Assembly (NCBI RefSeq): GCF_010389155.1
Contig: NC_057769.1
Coordinates: forward strand, 23,126,735 to 23,190,734
Length of the DNA stretch: 64,000 nucleotides
Source: Erigeron canadensis
Lineage: Eukaryota; Streptophyta; Magnoliopsida; Asterales; Asteraceae
Direction of reading: 5' to 3'
The translations under genes and the position numbers were made by a program. The notes beneath the pieces are model-generated. The model ran no database searches, was not told the origin of the DNA, and saw only the letters and a program-made list of their open reading frames with translations. Of this stretch, positions 1 through 10,119 are shown one piece after another. Each line of letters starts with the position of its first letter. Position 1 is the stretch's first letter.

Positions 1-9
1 CCTCCGTCA

Positions 10-2024
10 TTGGACAGCCAGTTCGTGTCTTTTCAAACCGATCTCTCGAACCTTCTTGCGAGGGTGGAAGAGATTCAAAAGACACTGGAGAAGAACACCA
101 AGTCCCTCTCCAGGTACCACAAGGATCATCTGCAAAATATTAAAGTGGTTGACCTGGGGATTAACAAGTTCTCTGCTAATGAGGACTTGGTGTTTGGCAA
201 GCTGAACGAGTTAGTGGAATCCTCCAATCAATTGGCAATATCTTTAAGGGAGGCATTCGCACTGACTCAATCTGGAGTCACATCCTCAATATCCAACCTG
301 CTGAACAATACTGTCAGATCTTCAGAGGTTGATATTAAGAATCTGGAAAGGCAGGTGCAAGAGCTGTGTAGCAAACCTGGCCTAGATGTGACAGAGCTTG
401 GGAGTCGGTTGGCCTCTTCAGTGGGTCTCAAGATCGAAGAAACTTTGGCTGCCAGTGAGAGTAACTTGATAGAAAAGGTGATATCTGAGATCACCAAGAT
501 TGCAGTGCCCCAGGTCGATCTCACTCCAATTACATCTGAGATTGATCGGTTGAGGTGCAGTCTGGATACGCTGGCTAGCAAAGTGTCTGAACATTCAACT
601 GCCATATCTGATCTGACCACTGAAGTTGGCAAAGGAAGGGCGGTTGAGCCTGACAGTGCTCAGGAAGTCCCTGCAACTGGGCTCTCTTCAGATGATCTCT
701 CCATTCTCAAACAAATTTTAAAGAGTCAAGAGCAGACAAGTGGAAATGTAATGACTCAGTCTCAAGAGATAAATCATCTTTGGAGGACAGTTCGCATGCT
801 TTGTGGAGTCTTCAAAGAGTGTAAGACAATGCAATCATGGCAGCCTCTAGATCGCCTGCCCTCTAGTCATGCTGATTTTGAAGCCATCAGGCAGGGACTA
901 GATGCTGCCAAGGGGGAAAGGTCGGTACATGCCCCTCACACTCTTGTGAAGACTTCAAGTAAAGGGAAGGAGATTGTGATGGCTACCAGTACTGAGGCTG
1001 GTGAGCAAGGGTTTGAGGTGTTTGATGATGTGGTGGTAGGGAGTGTTGACAAGGGAAAGGCCATTGCTGATGAATCTTTGGAACCAGCCACCGATGCACC
1101 AATGTTGGAAACTGGCAATGTCGATTTGTTGCCTCCAGTTACTGAAAGCGAGAGCCAGAAGTTAGCAAGAGTGGGATACCTGGTCAAGGAAAGGAAGAAA
1201 CAAATGAAGGCAAACCAGTTTGAATCAAGAAAAAATCTTCCAACCCCTCTTGTTGATATCACTGATGCTCAACTCCTTGGCTTGACACTTGTTGAATACA
1301 AGAAGATCAAAGAAGATCCAAGAATAGTCAATGCACTGAAGGAGATGCTTGAAGTGGAACTGGACAAACACTACCAGGATGATGAGGCTGAACTGGATGC
1401 AAAGTGTTTGAATGTATCGGTGGAAAAGGCCAGAGAGATCAGATCTGAAGGGATTCTCAAGAGAACTGAGCAGGTCAAGAAGGCGGTCACCAAAGTGTTG
1501 AATCCACCCAAGTCCAAAGGAAGAAAACAAAAGGCCTTACCAAGAGATGCAAATCTGAGGACTTGGGTAGAACCATCTGAACCCACAACTGATGATATTC
1601 GAGCTGCTACACAAAAGCTGAGCACGAGCAAAATCAAACTGACAAATGAATCTGAAGCTCGCACATATTTGTCAGATGTACAGCGTCGAAGGCACAATAG
1701 AGGCAGGATTACTGATGTTAAGGTTTCAATTAAGCCTGGTGCCAAGCATTTTGTTGTTGAGGTACAATACTTTGGTGGACCTAAAAGGACTACTGAGAAC
1801 CGGATGTCAATCAGTATGGTCATTCCGAGCATGTTGAGATGTTGAGGCTGTTGGAGGGGAGGCAGAGGAAGAATAAAGTTGAAAGAGGCTGGGAGTATGT
1901 ATTGCAAAATCTCATCAAGTTCAAGGAAAACATTGAAGAAAGATTAGGCCTTGATCCTGAGGATACTCAGCCGATTTCATCAGTCTCAAAGAGAAGGAAA
2001 ACTGGCGAAGGGCCATCTGTTTAA
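10..2024 (+). pseudogene. Copia retrotransposon 3' accessory frame (coiled-coil protein), frameshifted
   Basis: A 611-codon frame runs from 10 to 1845, and its natural C-terminus continues in another frame at 1839-2024, so a small indel near 1790-1815 has broken it. The window edge may cut the N-terminus. The protein is hydrophilic and rich in heptad-like leucines over the first 230 residues, then low-complexity acidic and lysine-rich; a basic stretch near residues 495-520 contains PPKSKGRKQK. No protease, integrase or reverse transcriptase motif is present. It ends about 270 bp before a polypurine tract and an LTR on the same strand, which places it at the 3' end of an LTR element. A similar frame occupies 62365-64000 on the other strand. 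Extra 3' frames of this kind are known in some plant copia elements; their function is not known to me. Confidence 0.72.
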
Positions 2025-2300
2025 GTTTTCCTTCTAACTATTATCTGCTTGTAATTTTGTGTACTCTCTTGTAATTTATTTGAAATTGTATGTATATACA
2101 AGTTGCCAGATTGTAACCTACAAGTAAGATATCTGATAAGATCTACAAACACTTAAAACAAAATCCAAGACATTTGATGATCTATAAAAATGTCTTGGAA
2201 ACTTAATAGGTTTTATCAAATTCAAGTATTTCAAACTTAAACTTGTATAGAAACAAGTTTGAAAATACTTGACAATATTTCAGGACAATTAGGGGGAATT

Positions 2301-3190
2301 TGTTAGGTCCAGTTTAACTAAACTGGAGCTCTCCAGTGACATCTGGAGAGCATGAGGAATTGTCCGAAATATTAGAAGTCCAGTTGCATTGTACAGGTTT
2401 AGCAACTGATGACTTCCTCCAGTTGAGATCAGACGACTAGAATCTGAAGACCTTCCAGTTGAAGTCAAAGACAACAAATGGAAGATAGAGATTGGCAATG
2501 GCAGCGAAGCCCAGTTGACAATCTACCAGATCAATCAACTGGAGAATCCTCCAGTGTAAATGCTCTTACAAAGCTTTACACTGATTACGAGGAGGACCTT
2601 TTTACTCTACATCCTTTTAACCGGACAATGATATTGTCTTTGGATAAAGATACAAAGATGTAGAGTGGTTGAATAAAGTAACCTTTTGTCTTACTTTATT
2701 TAACACACACAAAGGATTATTTAAACAATACTTTTGTGTGCTGTCAACCATATTTGTACATCGAAGTTGAGATCCCCATGCTCAATCTTCGACTATAAAT
2801 AGAGGTCCTTGCACAAGCTGTTTCAATAACTTTGCAAATACATATATTCTGCAATATTGGTGAACTTGTGCAATATTCTCTCAATCGCAAAAAGAAACAT
2901 TTCACAACTCTAAGTGTTTCGATTGTTTAGGAGAATTTCCAAGTTTAGATCAATTGTAATTCATGGGTTGTTAGGATATTTACATTCTTGTATTATCTTG
3001 GTTCCGCAACAACCTTGTATTTTATTTAAACAAGTAATAAATAAAATACACTTGAAAATTACATATTGTCTCACCAGTTTATATACTCGTCATTTATATT
3101 ATTGCATGTATTAATATTCTGTCACTTTAATACTTAATTCCAGTTAACCTGGTACACGATCAAACTAAACTGGTCACATCCAGATTAATT
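2301..3190 (+). repeat. 3' LTR of plus-strand copia element
   Basis: A polypurine tract (AGGGGGA, 2291-2297) is followed directly by TGTTAGGTCC, a typical LTR start. The LTR has a TATA box (CTATAAATAGAGG, 2793-2805). Its U5-like half (about 2940-3085) matches the minus-strand LTR at 5352-6210, including the shared blocks TTCCGCAACAACCTTG and AATACACTTGAAAATTACAT. The right end is uncertain: no target duplication can be read because the 5' half lies outside the window. The first 250 bp are rich in CCAGTTGA/CTCCAGT words. Confidence 0.75.
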
Positions 3191-3224
3191 GATCGTGTTG
3201 CAAAGTTCACTCACCATCGACATA

Positions 3225-3400
3225 GAGGTGTCTTCAGCACCCATCTAGTGATAGTTGGGACTAAAATGGGTAATGGGTATAAATTAGTCACATCAAATCC
3301 CCCCACACTTGAGCATTGCTTCTCCTCATGCAAATCCAAACTTTAAGCAAAACATTCCTTGACAATCAAATTATCAAACAAGTGACAAGTATCAATGTTG
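3225..3400. repeat. Gypsy-like LTR scrap
   Basis: The segment AAATCCCCCCACACTTGAGCATTGC followed by CTCCTCATGCAAA-like text resembles a block I associate with plant Tat/Athila-type Gypsy elements. It sits at the join between the two copia halves. Family assignment is from memory and weak. Confidence 0.35.
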
Positions 3401-5310
3401 CAGCAGTCACATCACCCCCCCCCCCAAGATAATACAAGTTTTGGGTGTTGTTAGTTCATCATATATGGTGCTTGGTTTTAACACTTCTGGTAGTCGGTCA
3501 ACAACAGGTATTAATGTTGCAGCAGTCACATCACCCCCAGATATGCTCGTTTTTGGGAGGGAACTGGTTTCTTGCAGCATCATAGGGTTTTCAGGTCTCA
3601 AGCCTTGACTGAATGACATGTTTTTCTTTAGTTAAAGCATTTTCAAGCTCTTCCTTTTCTTGGACCAATTGTTCAGTGACCAAAACTTGTGCTTTAAAAG
3701 CCAATTCAATGTCTTGAAGTTCTTTTAACACTGATTGTAAATTTGTCATTTCAGAAAAATCTCTTTCAAAACTATTTGACATTTCTGATCGAACAGTTTC
3801 CACAAAAATTAAATCAGAGTTTAGAGCTTAATGTCCAATTTTAATTCAGGATCAGTTTCCTTGTCATAATCAATTACCTTTTTAATAACAATGTCCACCC
3901 ATCTTCCAGATGTGACAGCTTCCTTCACCAGATGCTCTAGATCAGCTAGAGCCATATAACAGCAATCTCTTTCCTCTTCATCATCAACTGATGAGTCATC
4001 AGAGGGAACCCATTCTTCTTCAGCAACTATGCATTGATTATTATCTTTTCTGCAGACATGAGAGCAATTTGAGCCTTAAGCTTTTTGTATTTTGATCTGT
4101 AGCTATCATCAGGCTTGTTATAAGAAGTTGATGGACCAGATTGAGAAACAAACTGATTGGACTTGCACTCTTTCATGAAATGACCTTTTCTTCCACACTT
4201 AAAGCATGTCAGATTGGTCTTGTCAATGGAAGAACTGGGTGCATGTTGTCTAGTGGGTCTGTTGGCTCTTGCTTTAAAACGGTTAAACGTTTTAGCAATC
4301 ATAGCCATCAGATCATCACTATCAGTTTCATCACATTTTGAAGAGATATTATTCATGGCTCCAGAATTCATTAATTCAAACATCATCTTCTTCATAGAAA
4401 ATACATTCTCAGAAGACATTAATGCCGCACAGGGTGGTTCAGTATGACTAACCACAGGGGAACTAGTGGAAGCATGATTAATAGCATCTTTTTCTGCCTC
4501 AATTCTCTGGGCTTGATTCTCTTCAGTGAATCTGAAGGCTCCATACAATGTTGACAAAGTATGGGAATGCAAGGTTTTACCTTGTCTCAAGACCACGATC
4601 ATGTGAGACCATTTAGATGGAAGAATATCACAAAATTTTTCAAGAATTATGTCATTGTCTTTTTCTACTCCAAGCCCTCTCAACTGGTTTATGATACTCA
4701 TAAATCTGGTGTAAGTACCAGTTAATGATTCATTGGGCAGAGCAAAAAATGACTCGTACTTCATATTCAAAGACACTTTCCTGGTAACAATAGTGTCATC
4801 ACCACCTTCATACTGGTTTACTAGTTCATCCCACATGCTTTTAGCACTAGGATAAAGAACTAGTGTGGGAATAAGAGATTCAGGAACAGCCCCAAGGATC
4901 ATATTTTTTAAAATAGTATCTATATTAACAAGTCTTTTATCCTCTTCAGACCAGTGTTCCTCTCTCTTTTCCCTTCCAGATCTTGCTCCAAGAGGATCAA
5001 GAAGTGGATTGAGGACTTCTAGGAATATAAGGTCCTTCATTTAAAAATTTTATCATGTTCCTCTCAATTCCAGTAATATGTAATATCATCCTAGATTTCC
5101 ACGTGCCAAATTCATCACCATTCCCACTGAATTTGGGAACAGGAGTGTTTGAGTAGTGCACATGCACGTGTGGAGAAGCAAGAATAGGAGGTGGTGGTGG
5201 AGGATTATTGTTAACATGGTCAGTAGTCTGTTCAGTTTCAATAATGGGAGGAGGTCCTGTATTTAAAGGGTTTTCTAGTGTATTCTCTGGGTTGGCTATT
5301 AAGAAAATAC
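3400..5310 (-). pseudogene. Copia gag-pol N-terminal part (gag with zinc knuckle), frameshifted
   Basis: Reading leftwards from about 5300, there is a proline-rich N-terminus whose expected start codon reads ATA. Next comes a gag region including PVPKFSGNGDEF and, after a frame change near 5040, a 337-codon frame (5040-4027). That frame has the copia gag core (residues about 30-170, including VNQYEGGDD and ILPSKWSHM) and a CCHC zinc knuckle, CFKCGRKGHFMKEC, near residue 280. Past 4027 the frame shifts again. An acidic stretch and coiled coil (3591-3803) and a linker (3407-3619) follow, and the element ends before any protease or integrase. Gag packages the element RNA in cytoplasmic particles. 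With several frameshifts and no pol, this copy cannot move on its own. Confidence 0.85.
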
Positions 5311-5351
5311 AGATCTAGGCAAGTATATTAGCCTTCTGCTCTCTTACCAAT

Positions 5352-6210
5352 TGTGAAGTCCCTCACTTGATGGTTTAAGCCACAAGTGTAGAATACAACA
5401 AGTCAAGTAAGCACTAGATTGGACTAGTATAAATGCGACAAGTCAAGTAAGCACTAGATTGGACTAGTATTACAATAAATATAAATGCAAGAATATATAT
5501 AAAGTAATACGTACTTAAGCAATATAAAGATAAGCAAGTAAAGTAAATGGTGAGACACAATGTAATTTTCAAGTGTATTTTATTTATTGATGTTAAATAA
5601 AATACAAGGTTGTTGCGGAACTAAGATATTACAAAGTAAGTATCTAAACAACCTTATGAATTACAAGTGATCTAATATTTGTTAAATAAACTCTTTTGAT
5701 TGAAATACTTAAAGTTGTGAACTATAACTGTTTAGATCGAGAGTATTTGAGCAAAGGCACCAAATTGCAAAAGTGTAATTTAGACGAGGGAAATGACTTG
5801 GTATTTATAGGCAAAAAGAATAAATATAATATTCTTTTTGTCGTACAAATATGATGACATGCATTTAAGGAAATTACTTTAATTTCTTAAATGCATTGAT
5901 TCAAGTATAAGAATAAAGTCACTTGATAGTGACTTGTCTTCTAATTAACCAACCACCTTTACATGCGTGTAAGGCTTTTAACAAAGGACAAATGGATTGT
6001 CTGGGTAAAGGCATAAAGTCAATTCCTCGTAATCAGTGTTCAGACTTGTAAGGTCTAGAACACTATCAAGGACTCCAGTCAGGAGATCTGGTATGTCTGT
6101 CAATGAGCTCCACTATTTGTCAGACTTTTTTCTTCAGACTTCAGTCTTCGACTTTAGTGAGAGTGTTCTTCAGTAGAAAGATCTTGACTGAAATGAAGTC
6201 CAATGAACCA
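5352..6210 (-). repeat. 5' LTR of minus-strand copia element, with primer-binding site
   Basis: On the minus strand the LTR ends ...CTTCACA at 5352. After two bases comes TGGTAAGAGAGCAG (about 5349-5336), close to the initiator-methionine tRNA primer site TGGTATCAGAGC. A TATA box lies at 5802-5811 (CCTATAAATA on the minus strand). The upstream end is placed near 6210, where hAT coding sequence begins within about 10 bp. U5 resembles the LTR at 2301 but U3 differs, so the two LTRs come from related, not identical, families. An internal 40-bp direct repeat lies at 5399-5470. Confidence 0.75.
5399..5470. repeat. 40-bp tandem duplication inside the LTR
   Basis: The block starting ACAAGTCAAGTAAGCACTAG occurs at 5399 and again 40 bp later at 5439, with the shared part running through GGACTAGTAT. 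It is a short duplication in the U5 region of the minus-strand LTR. Confidence 0.85.
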
Positions 6211-6218
6211 ATATAGTG

Positions 6219-7829
6219 GAATCTAGATTCCTGTGATGTATCGTGTGAAGAGCAGATGGCTTTTGTTTTGAGGTTTGTTAATAGTAAAGGTATTGTTGTG
6301 GAAAGATTTATTGGCATTAAACATGTTGATGACACTTCGGCTTTATCATTAAAGAAGACTATTTTTGAAGTGTTGTCGAAATTGAACTTAAGTCATACTA
6401 GGATCCGAGGACAGGGTTATGACGGAGCTAGTAACATGAGTGGTGCTTTTAATGGCTTGAAAACCTTGATTTTGAGGGAAACTCAATCTGTATACTTTGT
6501 TCATTGTTTTGCTCACCAGTTACAGTTAGCATTGGTGTTCGTTGCAAAGAATCACATTGAAATCAATGATTTCTTTGATGCGGTTTCTAAATTGTTAAAC
6601 GTCATTGGGGTTTCTTATAAGCGCCGAGACAAATTAAGAGAAAAATATGCAACTCAAGTTGTGGCATCATTGGCTGAAGGTTTGTTTTAATCTGAAGTAG
6701 TTTCTATTAAGTGTTAACCATATTTTAAAGTATTTCTATTAGATTTATATTAATGTAAATGGTAATTTTAGGTGACATTGAAAGTGGTAAAGGTCAAAAT
6801 CAAGAAGTCGGAATCAAACGACCATGTGATACTCGATGGGGTTCTCATTTTGCTTCATTGTTAAATATAAAGATCATATATTCTTCAATCTGTGAAGTAT
6901 TAAGTGACATAAAGGAAGATAGAAGTAACAATCAAGATCGTAGAGGTGAAGCAAGTCGTGTTTTTAGATCATAAAAATCATTTGATTTTGTTTTTTCTCT
7001 ACACTTGATGATTGATATCTTGGGTGTCACGTACCGTTTAAACACAACATTGCAAAGGAAAGACCAAGATATTGTAAATGCAATGAATCAAGTGAGGTTG
7101 TCAAAGAACAGACTACAAGAAATTAGGAATGAAGGATGGGAACCACTTTTAGAGAAGGTTACATCATTTTGTGATAAACATGATGTTGAGATGGTGGATA
7201 TGAAGGATCCATATTATGATGGTACAAGTCGTCGTCGAGGTTCAAAGGTTAGTAACTTGTATCATTAGCAAGTTGATGTATTTTATGCGGTCATTGATAT
7301 GCAACTTACAGAGCTCAACTATCGGTTTAATGAAGTGACCAGTAGCCTACTTCTTTCAATGGCTTTTTTATGCCCAAATTAATGAGTCTTTTAAAGCATT
7401 TGATTTGGAAAAACTAATGGAAATGGCCAAGTTTTACCCGAAAGTGTTTCCAATAGAATATGATCTTCAACGTCTCGAGTTGGAACTTCAGGAATACATT
7501 AAAGATGTATGTGTCGATGTGGAATTTAAGCACCTAAAGGGAATTGGAGATCTTGCCAAAAGGATGGTTGAAACTAAAAGAAGCATAATTTATCCAAAGG
7601 TGTATCTTCTCTTGAAACTTGCATTGATTTTGCCTGTTGCTACATCTACCGTTGAGCGTGCATTTTCAGCAATGAAGTTATAAAGACTGATTTGCGCAAC
7701 ACAACGAGTGATCAGTTTATGAATGATTGTTTAGTGTCTTACATTGAGAGAGATGTATTAGATAGTATTAGTAATGAGGACCTTATGACGAAATATCAAA
7801 GTTTAAAACCTCGTCGAGTAGTATTGTAA
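6219..7829 (+). pseudogene. hAT-family transposase-like gene (MYM-type zinc finger protein class), 5'-truncated and broken
   Basis: Pieces in several frames (6219-6690, 6759-6974, 7005-7268, 7405-7683, 7680-7829) match plant hAT-derived proteins annotated as zinc finger MYM-type protein 1-like. Visible markers are DVSCEEQMAFVLRF, GYDGASNMSG, FVHCFAHQLQLAL and CDTRWGSH, then the hAT dimerisation motif VATSTVERAFSAMKL near the end. One base is missing after AAGTT near 7680; the last 50 codons then continue to a stop at 7827-7829. The 6691-6770 gap may be an original intron. The N-terminal zinc finger and first third are gone, cut off exactly where the copia LTR begins, so that insertion or a later deletion removed them. 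Confidence 0.85.
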
Positions 7830-8816
7830 AAGTTATTACTCTTTACTAGTAAAGTTCTATGTTTCTAAGCTTTCATTTGTGACCCGACCCGTAGACCCGA
7901 TGTTAGAATATAAGCACATAAACATATAACAATTCACGAGTACGCAGCGGAAAAGAAACGTATATGCAATCAAATTAATTAACAAAGAAAGAATCGAAAC
8001 GTGTACCTTTGCGCAAAGCTTTCAATAATATTATTAATAATAAGATTATTATTAGTTTAGGGTTTAAAGCAAAACCCCTCTACGATCACACACTAAACAC
8101 CTCTTATACCATATGCTAGTACCCCGATCACGAACAACAAACACCTTTGTTAATTACTCTTCATTCGAAAAAACCCATGAACCGAGAACCATAGTAGTTG
8201 ATAAAATCAAACACCCCATAATTAATTAATGACATTAATTAAATAATGATATATGGTTCTTTGAATTGGTGTTTTCGAACGGCTCAAAGAAAACAAACAA
8301 AATCACCTTTTGTTTGATTTTGTTCGACCGAAAGAGAGGAGAGAAAGGAGGTTTTTTTCTTGTGCGAATAGAATGAATAAAACCCTTGATTAAGCCCTCT
8401 ATTTATAGGGTAGTATTTAGGGTTTTAGATTTGGTGACCAAGTCATCTCAAGGCCTAAAACCTTGAGAAATTTCGGCCCCCTCCATAAAGAATTAGAGCC
8501 CAACTCTAATTTCCTTATTTCACATTTAACCTCTTTTTAATTAATTAAATATAATTAACCCCTTAATATATTTAAATTAATTAATCCGTGATCTAATTAA
8601 TTAATATATTACTTTAATATACTAATTAAAAATATAGAGTTACCGTGTCATTTTCGTGTGACCCCGTAGGCTTAAATTATTTCCGGACATGCGATTTATA
8701 ATAAAATGATCACACTCCAACACCCGACCCATTCTAGTTTTTTTTTTCCGCCTCAACTAAGTTATCGTGACAATCTCAAGGACCCCTATGACTTGAAATC
8801 CTGGATCCGCCACTGA
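7830..8816 (+). repeat. 3' tail of the hAT element, interrupted by the solo LTR
   Basis: Non-coding sequence after the transposase stop, split by the LTR at 7901-8722, ends with CTTGAAATCCTGGATCCGCCACTG (about 8790-8813). That kind of phrase is common at the tails of plant hAT/MYM-type elements. No clear 8-bp duplication could be assigned. Confidence 0.5.
7901..8722 (-). mobile_element. Solo LTR (822 bp) with 5-bp target duplication
   Basis: The segment begins TGTTAGAATA and ends CACTCCAACA, so both strands start TGTT[A/G]GA. It is flanked by a perfect CCCGA duplication (7896-7900 and 8723-8727). On the minus strand a TATA box (CCCTATAAATAGAGGG, about 8410-8395) lies mid-element and a GC-rich CTTTTCCGCTGCG block sits near the downstream end, so the LTR points left. 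No internal domain remains, as expected after recombination between two LTRs. Confidence 0.92.
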
Positions 8817-10110
8817 CCCTAGAATGCCACGACCATGAATGTGATTTAAACGTTCATTCTATTTGACACAAGTTCCTAACGTCATTGTCACTGACATAGT
8901 AATGTAGTCTCCATTACTAAACCAATAAGCCAAGTTCAAGTCCATAAGTCATCGTCTTTTTGAAAATACCATACACCACCAATAATCGCGGCGCGAGAAT
9001 CAAATATCGCGGCGCGATACTGAATTTGAACTACATCGCGACGCGACCTGGAGGGATCGCGGCGCGAGACATGACCTGAACAACTGAAATCCAGTTTTTT
9101 TTTTACCATTCTCCGCAAATCAAATCGTTTCATAATCAAGTCTTTTCCATATAACGACTAGTGACATGTTCAAAGAACTAAAAACTTTCCATTTCGTTTA
9201 CCAAAAACAATTCCAACCCTTTGATCTCAAATACTTACTTCTAACCACAATTTCATCCAAAAAGACTATATAATAACTCTTTCAATCTTTTATGCTAGCA
9301 AGTTCAATCTAAATAAATGGAAACTAACCATAAGATTGAATTTAGACAAATCAAAAGTTTAGAGACAAAGTTTATTTACCAATTTGAAGTTCTTGAAATA
9401 AAATTTAGAAAATGAAGATGATGATGATTACAAAAAGATTATTATTGTACCAATTAAAAGTATTTTTCCTATACTTGATGAACCGTAAGAAAGAATGAGA
9501 TCTAGAGAAAATTTAGTTTGTAATGAAATGAATGTGATGTGTGTTTTTGGTGTGTGTGTGGCGCAGGAACAAAGAAGAAGAAAAAGGGGCAGGGGCTTGA
9601 GTTCCTTTTCCCTCCGGACATTAAAGATCCGGCCCATGTGGCCGCCGGATTATAATTTAAAGTAAAGGTATTTTCCCTCGTGTTATTTAAATTAAGACGA
9701 GTCAATATTATTCCGTCAAAGTAAACTTTAAAATATTAAGTCTAGACAGTCTATTTATTGTGTAAAAGACATAACCTTTAAATATTTATTTAAAGTTATT
9801 TTTAAGACTGAGCATTCGTGTAGATAGCTAATAGTCTACTTCATTGGGATACGTCTAGCTGAACTAAGTCAAAAGTCCAAATGTCTAATAATTTACACGT
9901 TAAAGACCGTCTAAATTTGACGAGATTATGATAATGGCTAATCTTAAACGAGATTTAGACTAACCCGTTGCTAATTAATTACAAGTTGTCACAACTAATT
10001 TTTGAATAATTGTGGAAATCTGTCTTCAAAAAAGAACAAGATTTTCAATAAAATTAATCTCAGCACTTTGTCTTGTGGATGTAATCCCCTCTTTTTTAAG
10101 GAATAGAGAT
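8817..10110. repeat. Gypsy-like LTR or other retrotransposon debris with GCGGCGCGA repeats
   Basis: No gene is visible. Four spaced copies of a CGCGGCGCGA/TCGCGACGCGA motif lie at 8987-9070. A GC-richer patch near 9620-9650 (GGCCCATGTGGCCGCCGG) is followed by AT-rich sequence. The CGCGACGCGA-type motif is one I associate with composite-family retrotransposons. Ends and orientation could not be fixed. Confidence 0.4.
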
Positions 10111-10119
10111 TAGTAGGAA

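Noticed and set aside
1225..1907. Minus-strand frames of 100-178 codons
   Set aside because: They are antisense to the copia accessory frame, Leu/Ser-rich as expected for shadows.
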